This document shows, one piece after another, positions 30,704 through 40,500 of a stretch of DNA of 64,000 nucleotides (positions are counted from its first letter, which is position 1; each line of letters begins with the position of its first letter). The DNA is taken from NCBI GenBank assembly GCA_947449495.1, contig CANFSB010000005.1, forward strand, positions 1 through 64,000, in the 5' to 3' direction. The position numbers were made by a program, and so were the translations under genes. The notes beneath the pieces were generated by a model. That model saw only the letters and a list, made by a program, of their open reading frames with translations. It was not told the DNA's origin and ran no database searches. Source of the DNA: Pseudomonadota bacterium (lineage in GTDB: Bacteria > Pseudomonadota > Gammaproteobacteria > Steroidobacterales > Steroidobacteraceae).

Positions 30704-31762
30704 ATGACCGAAGACACTTCTATTGCCGCCCCTGCGCGGCCCGCCCGTACTGCGGTACGCACTGTCACCGTGGGTAGCGAGGAGGCCGGCCAGCGGGTCG
30801 ACCGTTTGCTGGCCCGCCTGCTCGAAGGCGTGCCCCGCAGCCATCTGTTTAGGCTGTTGCGCAAAGGCGAGGTGCGGCTCAACGGCAAGCGCGTTAAGCC
30901 CGAATCCCGCGTTGCCGAAGGCGATTTGCTGCGCCTGCCGCCGGTGCAGGAGCAGCCGGTGCGTGACCCGGATGCGCCACGTCCGGTGCCGCGCCGGCTG
31001 ATCGAGCAGGTGGAGGCAGCGATCATTCACGAGGACGAGCGCCTGCTGGTGCTCGACAAGCCCTCTGGCCTTGCGGTGCACGGTGGTAGCGGCATCGGCT
31101 TTGGCATTATCGAAGTGCTGCGCGCCTCGCGTCCCGAAGAGACGCTGGAGCTGGTGCACCGTCTGGATCGCGATACCAGCGGCTGTCTGCTGGTGGCGCG
31201 CCGCCGCAGCACGCTGCGCTCGCTGCATGCACTACTGCGCGAGGATGACGGCTTCGACAAGCGCTATCTGGCGCTGGTGCGGGGCAAATGGGAGCTGGGC
31301 CGCAAACTGATCGATGCACCGCTGCGTACCGACCTGCGAGTCGGCGGCGAGCGTACGGTCAAGGTGGATCCCAACGGCAAGGCTGCAGCCAGCGAATTTC
31401 GCGTGGTGCAGTTTTATGGGCGCTTGGGCACGTTGGTTGAGGTCAATCTCAAAACCGGTCGTACCCATCAGATCCGTGTGCATGCCCAACATGCCGGCTA
31501 TGCGGTGGCGGGTGATCCCAAATATGGCGATCCGCAGTACAACGAGCAGATGGCTGAGTTGGGCCTTGATCGCATTTTCCTGCATGCCCACAGCATCAGC
31601 TATGAGGATCCGGAGCGGCACGTCACAGTCAGCGCCAGCGCGCCGTTGCCCGACAACCTCAAAGAGTTCCTGGATCGTTTGGCCGAGGCGGCTGCCTCCA
31701 GCAAGGCTCGCATCAGGGGATCGAAAGGCCCGATCCGCGAATCGCGTTGGAAAGCCAAATAA
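30704..31762 (+). CDS. rluC: 23S rRNA pseudouridine synthase RluC
   Basis: S4 domain (QRVDRLLARLLEGVPRSHLFRLLRKGEVRLNGKR) and ELVHRLDRDTSGCLLVARR; divergent from rne. Confidence 0.95.
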   Translation: MTEDTSIAAPARPARTAVRTVTVGSEEAGQRVDRLLARLLEGVPRSHLFRLLRKGEVRLNGKRVKPESRVAEGDLLRLPPVQEQPVRDPDAPRPVPRRLIEQVEAAIIHEDERLLVLDKPSGLAVHGGSGIGFGIIEVLRASRPEETLELVHRLDRDTSGCLLVARRRSTLRSLHALLREDDGFDKRYLALVRGKWELGRKLIDAPLRTDLRVGGERTVKVDPNGKAAASEFRVVQFYGRLGTLVEVNLKTGRTHQIRVHAQHAGYAVAGDPKYGDPQYNEQMAELGLDRIFLHAHSISYEDPERHVTVSASAPLPDNLKEFLDRLAEAAASSKARIRGSKGPIRESRWKAK

Positions 31763-32309
31763 GCGGCAGACCGATCAGGGCAGTCGGGTCAGTGGATTCG
31801 ATGCCCTGCATCAAACTGACGCCTAGTCCTTCGCACTTGAAGCCGCCGGCGCAGTCAAAGGCCGGCTCGCGCTCCACATAGCGTTCGATCTCGGCCGCGG
31901 ACAGTGCCCGGAACACGACACGGGTAATGTCGGTGTGGGCAGCCCAGCCGCCACCGGGCCAGGCCAGGCAGACGGCGGTGTCAAAGCGCGCCACCCGGCC
32001 CGACAACTCGGCCAATTGGGCCAGGCAGCGTTCGCGGCCGCCAGGTTTGCGCAGGATGCGGGCAGCAGCACCATCGCCCAGACTGGCGACCTGGTCGCTA
32101 CCGATGACGATCGCATTGGGGTGGGTGATCGCCACTGCGCGAGTCTTGGCGGCAGCCAGTCGTGCAGCCCGTTGCGGCGGGAGCTCGCCGGGTAGGGGTG
32201 TTTCGTCTACTTCGGGAGCGCACACTTCGAACGGCACACCCAGCCGCTGCAGCAGTTGACGACGGTAGGGGGAGGTCGAAGCGAGGATCAGCGTGACGCT
32301 CTGGGGCAT
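31713..32309 (-). CDS. Maf-like nucleotide pyrophosphatase (YceF type)
   Basis: LILASTSPYRRQLLQRLGVPFEVCAPEVDETP; VIGSDQVASL; upstream of yceD-rpmF. Confidence 0.94.
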   Translation of the reverse strand: MPQSVTLILASTSPYRRQLLQRLGVPFEVCAPEVDETPLPGELPPQRAARLAAAKTRAVAITHPNAIVIGSDQVASLGDGAAARILRKPGGRERCLAQLAELSGRVARFDTAVCLAWPGGGWAAHTDITRVVFRALSAAEIERYVEREPAFDCAGGFKCEGLGVSLMQGIESTDPTALIGLPLIWLSNAIRGSGLSIP

Positions 32310-32406
32310 GGCAGGTGCTCTGGGCCACGCCAAACAAGCACTTGGCGTTGGGCCCTTCAGTTGTTCTTTTGACTTGGGGGGGTGTCGAACCTATGATACG
32401 CGCCCC

Positions 32407-32970
32407 ATGCCGGATGACGGATCGAAACTGCGTGACGTATCGATCCTTGCCGACGAGGGGACGCGGCTGGCTGTAGAGGTTTCAGTGGCGCGCATGGCGC
32501 GCCTGGCCGATGCACTGGTGACGCCCGAGGGCACGGCTACGGCTAGCATCGGGTTCACGCGCGAGCAGGGCTTTGCGGTTGCCGATGTGCAGGCCGAAGC
32601 CTTTGTTACGCTGCGCTGCCAGCGCTGCATGCAGCCGTTTGAGGTGTGTGTGGGTAGCGATTCGCGGGTGTGGTTGCCACATTCCGAACAGGCTGCCGAG
32701 CGCGTGCCGGCTGAGGCAGAGCTGATGCTGGCGCCGGAAGGGCGGCTGCGCATGGCCGAGCTGGTTGAGGAAGAATTGCTGCTGGCGCTGCCGCTGGCAC
32801 CGTTGCATGGCGACCACGAGCGCTGTGTGGCGCGCAACGACGAGCCGCTGGAGGCGCCGGAGCCTACAGCGGAAGTACAGATGCCTTTTGCCGCGCTGGG
32901 CGCCCTTATGGGCCGGGCGCGGCCTGATGAACCGAAGCGGCCAGTCAAGGGCCGCCGACGAGGAGATTGA
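32407..32970 (+). CDS. yceD: YceD-family protein (DUF177)
   Basis: VTLRCQRCMQPFEVCV; position before rpmF. Confidence 0.9.
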   Translation: MPDDGSKLRDVSILADEGTRLAVEVSVARMARLADALVTPEGTATASIGFTREQGFAVADVQAEAFVTLRCQRCMQPFEVCVGSDSRVWLPHSEQAAERVPAEAELMLAPEGRLRMAELVEEELLLALPLAPLHGDHERCVARNDEPLEAPEPTAEVQMPFAALGALMGRARPDEPKRPVKGRRRGD

Positions 32971-32973
32971 CCC

Positions 32974-33168
32974 ATGCCTGTGCAAAAAAGCCGCAAAACC
33001 CCCTCCAAGCGGGGCATGCATCGTTCGCATGACGCCGTTGCGCGTCCTGCGTTGTCCATTGATCCGCAGTCGGGTGAAACCCACCTGCGTCATCGCATCA
33101 CGCCCGATGGTTTCTATCGTGGTCGTCGTGTGATCGAGAAGGCTGTCGAAGCCGACGATCAGGATTGA
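32974..33168 (+). CDS. rpmF: 50S ribosomal protein L32
   Basis: [54 protein letters not shown]. Confidence 0.97.
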   Translation: MPVQKSRKTPSKRGMHRSHDAVARPALSIDPQSGETHLRHRITPDGFYRGRRVIEKAVEADDQD

Positions 33169-33205
33169 CGGCAGCAGCGCTCGTCGCTGATGCCTCAATA
33201 GCGCA

Positions 33206-34180
33206 TTGCCCGTGACCTACTCGCGCATACTCGGCACGGGCTCATACCTGCCCGCGCGTGTGGTGCACAACACCGAGTTGGAGGAGGTCATGGAGACCTC
33301 CGACAGCTGGATCCGCGAGCGCACGGGTATCGTCAGCCGCCATTACGCGGCTGATGGTGAAACCACGGTCGATATGGCTGAAGTGGCCGCTAAGCGTGCC
33401 ATCGAAGCTGCTGGCATCTCTGCCGCAGACATCGACCTCATCGTCTTTGCCACAGCCACGCCCGACCTGGTGTTCCCCAACGCCGGAGTCATGCTGCAGG
33501 CGCGTCTGGGCTGTCGCGGTGGTCCTGCGTTCAGTGTCGAGGCCGCGTGCAGCGGTTTCATCTATGCGCTGTCGATCGCCGATAAGTTCGTGCGCAGTGG
33601 CGAGGCTAAGCATGCCTTGGTGGTGGGCTCAGAGACGCTCACCCGCATTACCGATTTCACTGATCGCACCACGGCCATCCTGTTTGCCGATGGTGCTGGC
33701 GCAGTGGTGCTGAGCGCCTCCCAGCAGCCGGGTGTGCTGTCTACGCATCTGCACTCCGATGGCCATTACCAAGATCTGCTGTATTGCACCGGCGGTGTGT
33801 CCAAGGGCTATGAGCCTGGAACCGGCAATCGGGCTTTTATCCGCATGGCCGGTCGCGAAGTGTTCAAAGTGGCTGTCACCATGCTGGGCAATGTGGTCGA
33901 CGAAGTACTCGCCGCCAACAATCTGCAAAAGAGCGACATCAAGTGGTTGGTGCCGCATCAGGCCAATATCCGCATCATTCAAGCGGTGGCCAAGAAGCTC
34001 GATATGTCTTTGGATAACGTGATTATCACTGTGCAAGAGCAGGGCAATACGTCTGCAGCATCGGTGCCGCTGGCGCTCGATACTGGTATTCGCGATGGCC
34101 GCATCAAACCCGGCGACTTGGTCTTGCTAGAGGCCTTCGGTGGTGGCTTCACGTGGGGCGCCTCATTGGTGCGCATGTAG
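33206..34180 (+). CDS. fabH: Beta-ketoacyl-ACP synthase III
   Basis: [49 protein letters not shown] active Cys; [24 protein letters not shown]. Start is TTG (33206) or GTG (33212). Confidence 0.96.
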   Translation: MPVTYSRILGTGSYLPARVVHNTELEEVMETSDSWIRERTGIVSRHYAADGETTVDMAEVAAKRAIEAAGISAADIDLIVFATATPDLVFPNAGVMLQARLGCRGGPAFSVEAACSGFIYALSIADKFVRSGEAKHALVVGSETLTRITDFTDRTTAILFADGAGAVVLSASQQPGVLSTHLHSDGHYQDLLYCTGGVSKGYEPGTGNRAFIRMAGREVFKVAVTMLGNVVDEVLAANNLQKSDIKWLVPHQANIRIIQAVAKKLDMSLDNVIITVQEQGNTSAASVPLALDTGIRDGRIKPGDLVLLEAFGGGFTWGASLVRM

Positions 34181-34281
34181 TCGGTAAGGCCGATACGCAG
34201 AGGGCTCGTACGCATGTAGTCGGTAAGGCCGATATGCAGGGCGCTCGTACGCATGTAGTCGGTAAGGCCGATACGCAGAGC
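34174..34281. repeat. 39-bp tandem repeat, ~2.8 copies, spanning the fabH stop codon
   Basis: catgtagtcggtaaggccgata(c/t)gcag... starts at 34174, 34213 and 34252; copies 1 and 2 differ at 3 of 39 positions. Confidence 0.95.
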
Positions 34282-34284
34282 AAA

Positions 34285-34311
34285 AAAACGCCGCGCATTG
34301 CGCGGCGTTTT
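34285..34311. terminator. Bidirectional Rho-independent terminator between fabH and the lipoprotein gene
   Basis: AAAACGCCGCG-CATTG-CGCGGCGTTTT with flanking A and T tracts. Confidence 0.9.
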
Positions 34312-34333
34312 CTTTACGGCTGAAGTAAGAGTA

Positions 34334-34654
34334 TTACTTCGAGACCGAGCGCTTGAACATGCGGTCGATCTTCTCGTTCAGCGCGTCGACGCCCGACTGG
34401 GCAGCCTTGGCAGCAGCCAGCGCCTGGTTGGCGGTGTTCTGCGCAGCGGCAGCCGACTGCGAAGCAGCAGCGGCGGCAGCGGCAGCCGACTTGGACGACG
34501 CGTCATCGGCAGCCTTGTTGGCGGCGATGTCTGACGACAGCTTGCCCACCTGGCTCTTGAGGTCGTCGACCTGGGCCTGCAGCGGCTTGAGGTCGGTGCA
34601 ACCGGCCATGACGGCCAAAGCGGCGAGGGCGGCGATCTTGGTGGTGAAATTCAT
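34334..34654 (-). CDS. Lpp/OprI-like alanine-rich lipoprotein
   Basis: Lipobox LAVMAGC; coiled-coil and alanine-zipper region; C-terminal RMFKRSVSK ending in Lys as in Lpp/OprI. Confidence 0.85.
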   Translation of the reverse strand: MNFTTKIAALAALAVMAGCTDLKPLQAQVDDLKSQVGKLSSDIAANKAADDASSKSAAAAAAAASQSAAAAQNTANQALAAAKAAQSGVDALNEKIDRMFKRSVSK

Positions 34655-34874
34655 TGTGGTTCCTTCTTGAAGTCTGGCGGATGTATCGAACTAAAACTGC
34701 TGAGGCTCGGGACAATGCCAAGCCTTGTGAAGTGACGATTCCATCATAACAAGACAGTGGGCGCAACACTTCAAAGGCCTTTTTACAGTGTAAACCGGCA
34801 CTTGGCGGCTGATGTTGCGGCTATCAGACACATTGGTCATGTGACTGGAAAATAGCCTGTCGACAGGCTTGCAT

Positions 34875-34890
34875 CTGGATATATCCCCAG
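34875..34890. promoter_or_regulatory. Candidate LexA (SOS) box 1: CTGGATATATCCCCAG
   Basis: CTG-N10-CAG. Confidence 0.75.
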
Positions 34891-34893
34891 TTA

Positions 34894-34909
34894 CTGTGAT
34901 TAAACACAG
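34894..34909. promoter_or_regulatory. Candidate LexA (SOS) box 2: CTGTGATTAAACACAG
   Basis: CTG-N10-CAG, 20 nt upstream of the lexA ATG. Confidence 0.88.
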
Positions 34910-34928
34910 TATGAACGTGGAGAAGATC

Positions 34929-35555
34929 ATGTCCGAGTCTGAACTCACCCCCCGCCAGCAGCAGGTGCTGCAGCTCATCCAGGACACCCTCTCCGAAACC
35001 GGCATGCCACCCACCCGGCAAGAGATCGCTACCCATTTGGGGTTCAAATCCGCCAATGCGGCCGAAGACCACTTGCGGGCGCTGGCTCGCAAGGGTGTCA
35101 TTTCGCTGCTGCCCGGCGCATCACGTGGCATTCAGCTCACGGAGGCAGCGCGCGAACAATCCGGCTTGCCGCTCATTGGTCGGGTGGCTGCAGGTCGACC
35201 TATCCTCGCTGAGGAAAACATCGAGTCGCGCCTCAACATAGATCCGGGTGTCTTCAACGTGCGACCGCATTACCTGCTCAAGGTGGTAGGCATGAGCATG
35301 AAAGACATTGGCATCCTCGACGGCGATCTGGTGGCGGTGCACCGCACGCCCGATGTGCGCAACCGTCAAATCGTGGTGGCGCGGCTCGATAACGAGGTCA
35401 CGGTCAAACGCTATCGTCAGGAAGGCTCGGTGGCCTGGCTGCTGCCCGAGAACGCGGACTTCGAGCCCATCAAAGTCGACCTCAAAGAGCAGGAACTGCT
35501 CATCGAGGGTGTGGTGGTGGGTGTGGTTCGGCGCGGCAAGAGCCTGGGCCTCTGA
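34929..35555 (+). CDS. lexA: LexA repressor
   Basis: [52 protein letters not shown]; cleavage site [19 protein letters not shown] Ser and DNEVTVKR Lys. Confidence 0.97.
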   Translation: MSESELTPRQQQVLQLIQDTLSETGMPPTRQEIATHLGFKSANAAEDHLRALARKGVISLLPGASRGIQLTEAAREQSGLPLIGRVAAGRPILAEENIESRLNIDPGVFNVRPHYLLKVVGMSMKDIGILDGDLVAVHRTPDVRNRQIVVARLDNEVTVKRYRQEGSVAWLLPENADFEPIKVDLKEQELLIEGVVVGVVRRGKSLGL

Positions 35556-35572
35556 CAGTGGGCCTCTGACAG
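35545..35572. repeat. 14-bp direct tandem duplication (TGGGCCTCTGACAG x2) spanning the lexA stop codon
   Basis: Read directly; units 35545-35558 and 35559-35572. Confidence 0.95.
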
Positions 35573-35584
35573 TGAGTTGCCGGC

Positions 35585-36208
35585 ATGCCCCAGGTTTCGC
35601 CCGATCCGCGGCTCGAACAGCTGCTGCAGCATCCTTCGCTTTGGCGTGGGCGCAGCATTGCGCCGCAGCCGGTGGTGGCCACAGGTTTTGCGGCACTCGA
35701 TCAGGCTTTGCCGGGTGGAGGCTGGCCGCAGCGCGGCCTCAGTGAAATTCTCACAGCCCACCAGGGGCTGGGGGAGTTGCAGTTGTGGCTGCCGGCGCTG
35801 GCGCAACTCACCAGTGCGGCATCCGCCCGCTGGTGTGCCTTCATCAGTCCGCCGTTTCAGCTGTTTGCGCCGGCCTTTGCGTCGGCAGGAGTGCGGCTTG
35901 ACCGCTTACTCATCGTGCGGCCCCCGCAGCCTTTATGGGCGACCGAACAGGCTTTGCGCTCTGGGGCCTGCGATCTGGTCCTCAGTTGGGTAGCACAGGC
36001 CAGCGTGCCCGAGTTGCGTCGCTTGGCGCTGGCAACCGAACAAGGATTATCCGCAGGGGTGTTGTTCAGGCCTGCTGCGGCCGGGCGTGATTCTTCGCCG
36101 GCCGCGCTGCGTCTGTTGGTTCAAGCCCAACCGGGTGGATTGCAACTGCGTGTACTCAAGAGTCGCGGCGCAGCCCAGCCAGTCATCAACCTTACGTTGC
36201 CCGCATGA
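35585..36208 (+). CDS. imuA: Translesion synthesis-associated protein ImuA
   Basis: VVATGFAALDQALPGGGWPQRGLSEIL; upstream of imuB and dnaE2. Confidence 0.9.
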   Translation: MPQVSPDPRLEQLLQHPSLWRGRSIAPQPVVATGFAALDQALPGGGWPQRGLSEILTAHQGLGELQLWLPALAQLTSAASARWCAFISPPFQLFAPAFASAGVRLDRLLIVRPPQPLWATEQALRSGACDLVLSWVAQASVPELRRLALATEQGLSAGVLFRPAAAGRDSSPAALRLLVQAQPGGLQLRVLKSRGAAQPVINLTLPA

Positions 36209-37599
36209 AACGTCACTCCCGCACCGCGGCATTGTTCGATGCACTGCAAGCTCCGCTGCCACCGCGTTTGCCGCCGTCACCGCATATCGAATCACCGGTG
36301 CGGGTGGCTGCCCGCCAGCTGTGGGCTGCGGTCCGGCTGCAGCCTGTGCCTGATGCAGCAGGCTTGCAGAGGCAAGCAGGCAGAGCGTTGCACTACAGCT
36401 CGCGTGTGTCGCTAGCGGCACCGGACATCGTGTTGCTGGAAGTGCGTGGCAGCTTGCGTCTGTTTGGTGGACTGGGGTCTTTGCTGGCGCAATTACGCGG
36501 TCACTTTCACCAGGTCGGCGTGGTGTCGATGGCGCCCACGGCTTTGGCAGCGGTTGCGTTGGCGCGTAGCGGTCAGCGCGCCGCGCTTACCGATGCACAA
36601 CGTCTGGTCAGTCGACTGGCCCCTTTGTCACTGGCTTGCCTGGGTTGGTCTGCGCAGTCGTTGGCGCGCTTGGCAGCAGTGGGTGTCGTCACGGTGGGCG
36701 AGGCGCTGCGTTTGCCGCGCGCTGGCTTTGCGCAGCGCTTTGGTCATACGTTGCTCGATGACCTGGATCGCTTGGTGGGTCGCCGCCCAGATCCACGCGT
36801 GCCCTTTGTGCCGGTAGAGCGTTTTGCGGTGCGCTTTGAGCCTTCCTACGAGATGACTGGCAATACCGCGCTGCTGCGTGAGCTGCAGCCGCATCTGCTC
36901 GCGTTGCAGCAGTTTCTGCTGCAACGTCAGCGTGGCATCACCGCTTTGCTGTTGTCGCTCGAACATCGCCAGCATGTGGCCACACGCATCGTGTTGCGGC
37001 TGGCGGTTCCCGAGCATTGCGCGCAGCGACTCTCATCACTGCTGGCTGAACGGTTGCGCCAAGTGGTGTTGCCGGCGCCGGTGCGCCGCTGTGGCCTGCG
37101 CTGTGGCCCGTTGCTTGAGGCTGCGTCAGATAGCGCCGGCTTGTGGCAGGCGGGCGAGCAGGGCGGTGGTGCCAGTGCGCAGATGCCAGCCTTTCTCGAA
37201 AACCTACGCGTGCGGCTGGGGGCAGAGTCTGTGCACGGTCTATCAGTCTCGCCCGATCATCGCCCGGAGCACATATCGCGTGTGGCAGAGCCGCTGATGC
37301 AGGCTTTGGCAGTGCGCCGTGCGGCTGCTGTGTCGATGCCCTGGGCGCCAGGCCGGCGACCGCTGTGGTTGCTGCCGGTACCGCAGTTGCTTGAACAGGA
37401 TGCAAGCGGTTGGCCCCTGTGTGCCTTACAGCGTCTGCAGCTGCTGGCTGGCCCCGAACGTCTGGAGACTGGTTGGTGGGATGGCGCTGATATCCAGCGT
37501 GATTACTACGTGGCGGCCGATGCCAGCGGTGCACGCCTGTGGGTGTATCGACAGCGTGAGGGTCAACGCCGCTGGTTCCTGCATGGTCCCTTCGGCTGA
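36205..37599 (+). CDS. imuB: ImuB (Y-family polymerase-like protein), atypical N-terminus
   Basis: LHYSSRVSLAAPDIVLLEVRGSLRLFGGLGSLLAQLRG; ARLAAVGVVTVGEALRLPRAGFAQRFG; context imuA-imuB-dnaE2. Confidence 0.85.
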   Translation: MKRHSRTAALFDALQAPLPPRLPPSPHIESPVRVAARQLWAAVRLQPVPDAAGLQRQAGRALHYSSRVSLAAPDIVLLEVRGSLRLFGGLGSLLAQLRGHFHQVGVVSMAPTALAAVALARSGQRAALTDAQRLVSRLAPLSLACLGWSAQSLARLAAVGVVTVGEALRLPRAGFAQRFGHTLLDDLDRLVGRRPDPRVPFVPVERFAVRFEPSYEMTGNTALLRELQPHLLALQQFLLQRQRGITALLLSLEHRQHVATRIVLRLAVPEHCAQRLSSLLAERLRQVVLPAPVRRCGLRCGPLLEAASDSAGLWQAGEQGGGASAQMPAFLENLRVRLGAESVHGLSVSPDHRPEHISRVAEPLMQALAVRRAAAVSMPWAPGRRPLWLLPVPQLLEQDASGWPLCALQRLQLLAGPERLETGWWDGADIQRDYYVAADASGARLWVYRQREGQRRWFLHGPFG

Positions 37600-40500
37600 C
37601 ACAGTTGCCGGCTATGCCGAGCTGCAGTGCTTCTCCAACTTCACCTTTCTGCGCGGTGCATCGCATCCACACGAATTGATAGAGCAGGCGCATGCGCTCG
37701 GTTATGCGGCGTTGGCGATTACAGACGAGTGTTCTGTGGCGGGCGTGGTCCGCGCGCATGTGGCGGCCAAACCGCTGGGCTTCAAGCTGATCGTCGGTGC
37801 GTCGTTCACGTTGCAATGCGGCACACGCTTGGTGCTGTTGGCAGCCAACCGTCGCGGCTATGGGCAGCTGTGTCGATTGATTACCCGCGGCCGCCGTGCT
37901 GCCACCAAAGGCAGCTATCTACTGACCGGCAGTGACCTGCAAGAGCTGCTGCAACCGCTGCCCGGAGCCGCAACGGACTGTCTGGCAATTTGGTTACCAG
38001 ACGATGCTGCGCAGCCGCAGCAGGCGCAGTGGTTGTGTGAGCTGTTTGCCGGCGCGTTGTGGTTGGGCGTGTCGCTGCTTTGCGATGGTCAGGATCGAAG
38101 CCGCAAGCAGCAGCTGACTGCGCTGGCTGCTGCACTGGGCATCGACTGCGTAGCGTGTGGCGATGTGCACATGCATGTGCGCGAGCGACGGCAGCTGCAG
38201 GATGCACTGACGGCAGTACGCCACAGCGTGCCGTTAGCGCAGGCCGGTTGGCGCTTGCACCCCAATGGTGAGCGTCATCTGCGTGCAGTGGCGGTGCTAC
38301 AGCGTTTGTATCCGCCGCAATGGTTGCAGAGCAGTTGCGACATCGCTGCGCGGTGCAGCTTCTCGCTGGATGAGCTGCGTTATCAGTATCCACGCGAGAT
38401 TGTGCCCGAGGGTCACGATGCCGCCAGTTGGTTGCGGCATCTGGTGTGGGCCGGTGCTGCCGAACGTTGGCTGCAGGCGGTGCCCGATGCAGTGCGTGTG
38501 CAGATCGAACATGAACTGGCATTGATCAATGAGCTGGCTTACGAGCCGTACTTTCTTACCGTGCATGATGTAGTGCGCTTTGCGCGCAGCGTTGGCATTT
38601 TGTGTCAGGGCCGTGGCTCTGCTGCCAACTCGGTGGTGTGTTATTGCCTGGCCATCACCTCGGTCGATCCGGTGCGTATGAAGATGCTGTTTGAGCGCTT
38701 CATCTCGCGTGAGCGTGCCGAGCCGCCTGACATCGATGTCGACTTTGAGCACGAGCGGCGCGAAGAAGTCATCCAGTACATCTATCGAAAATATGGCCGG
38801 GATCGTGCTGCGCTGACGGGTGTGGTTATCAGCTACCGGCCGCGCAGTGCGCTGCGTGACATGGCGATGGTGTTGGGTTTTGAGGCGACTGCTGCTGCAC
38901 AGCTGGCTGCTGGGCTGCGCTGGAATAAAGCCGGTGAGCCAGATAGTCAACGTGCCTCACAATATGGCATCGACCTGCAAGATGTGGCTGTGCAACGTCT
39001 GTTGGCTCTGAGCACGCAGGTGCAGGGGTTTCCGCGCCATCTATCGCAGCATGTCGGCGGCTTTGTCATTGCTCGCGACCTGCTTGAGGAACTGGTGCCG
39101 GTTGAGAATGCTGCGATGCCCGATCGCACAGTCATTCAATGGGACAAGGATGATCTGGATGATCTGGGCTTGGTCAAAGTGGATGTATTGGCCCTAGGCA
39201 TGTTGGCGGCAATACGTCGCTGTTTCGCGCTGGTGTCGGGTTTCAGTGGTGAGCCGCCGCTGACGCTGGCCAGTGTGCCGGCCGAAGATCCGCAGGTGTA
39301 CGACATGCTGTGTCGTGCTGACAGCGTGGGTGTGTTTCAGATTGAGTCACGGGCGCAGATGGCGATGCTGCCGCGGCTGCGGCCCCGCTGCTATTACGAC
39401 TTAGTCATCGAGGTGGCTATCGTACGACCCGGGCCTATTCAGGGCGACATGGTGCATCCTTATCTGCGTCGTCGCGCCGGACTTGAGCCGGTCAGCTATC
39501 CCAGCGCCGCTGTCGAAGGCGTGTTGTCGCGCACGCTGGGCATTCCCATCTTTCAAGAGCAGGTCATGCAACTGGCCATCGTGGCTGCCGGTTTCTCGGC
39601 CGGCGAGTCTGATCAACTGCGCCGTGCGATGGCGGCCTGGAAGCGTCGCGGTGGACTGGGTGGTTTTGAATCACGGCTTATCGATGGCATGCGCGAGCGC
39701 GGTTATGACGAGGGCTTTGCACGGCAGATTTTTAATCAGATACAAGGCTTCGGTGAATATGGTTTCCCCGAGTCGCATGCGGCCAGCTTTGCGTTGCTGG
39801 TGTATGTGTCGGCTTGGCTCAAGTGCCATCACCCCGCAGCCTTCACAGCGGCACTGCTCAACAGTCTGCCGATGGGATTCTATGCGCCGGCTCAGCTGGT
39901 GCGTGATGCGCGTGCCCACGATGTCGAAGTGCGTGCCGTGGATGTGACGTGCAGCGAACTCGACAGCACTCTAGAGCGGCGCAGTGATGGCGCTGCGGCG
40001 ATGCGTCTGGGACTGGGTCTGATCAAATCGCTCGGTGATGCAGCAGCACGACGCATTGTTGCCGCGCGTGTGCAGTCAGCCTTTACCGGCGTGCAGGATC
40101 TGGGCGAGCGTGCTGTGCTGGATCGTGGCCATCTTGAAGCGCTGGCAGCAGCCGGTGCGTTGGCAGCGCTTGGTGGCCATCGACACCGTGCGTTCTGGGA
40201 TGTGGCGGGCTTTCGTCAAGCCCTGCCTACGGCCCCTACACCCGATGACAGTGCGGTGCTGCCGCTGTTGCGACGCCCGACTGAGGGGCAGGACATCGTG
40301 GCCGATTACGCATCGACGGGTTTGACACTGGGGCGCCATCCAGTGGCTTTGCTGCGTCAGCGCTTGACCGCTGCCGGCATGGTGTCAGCCGCCGATTTAC
40401 AGACGCTACCGGCTGGCGCGCTGCTGCGTGTGGCAGGCGTGGTGGTCAATCGACAGCGTCCGGCCAGTGCCAGCGGCGTTACATTTGTCACGCTGGAGGA

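Noticed and set aside
37319-37582. N-terminal extension of the dnaE2 ORF
   Set aside because: Extension lies in imuB coding sequence in another frame; homology-like sequence starts after MVPSADTVAGYAELQCFSNF.
36938-38522. Overlapping minus-strand ORFs (292 and 213 aa) opposite imuB/dnaE2
   Set aside because: Arg/His/Ala/Thr-rich translations without motifs; antisense to conserved genes.
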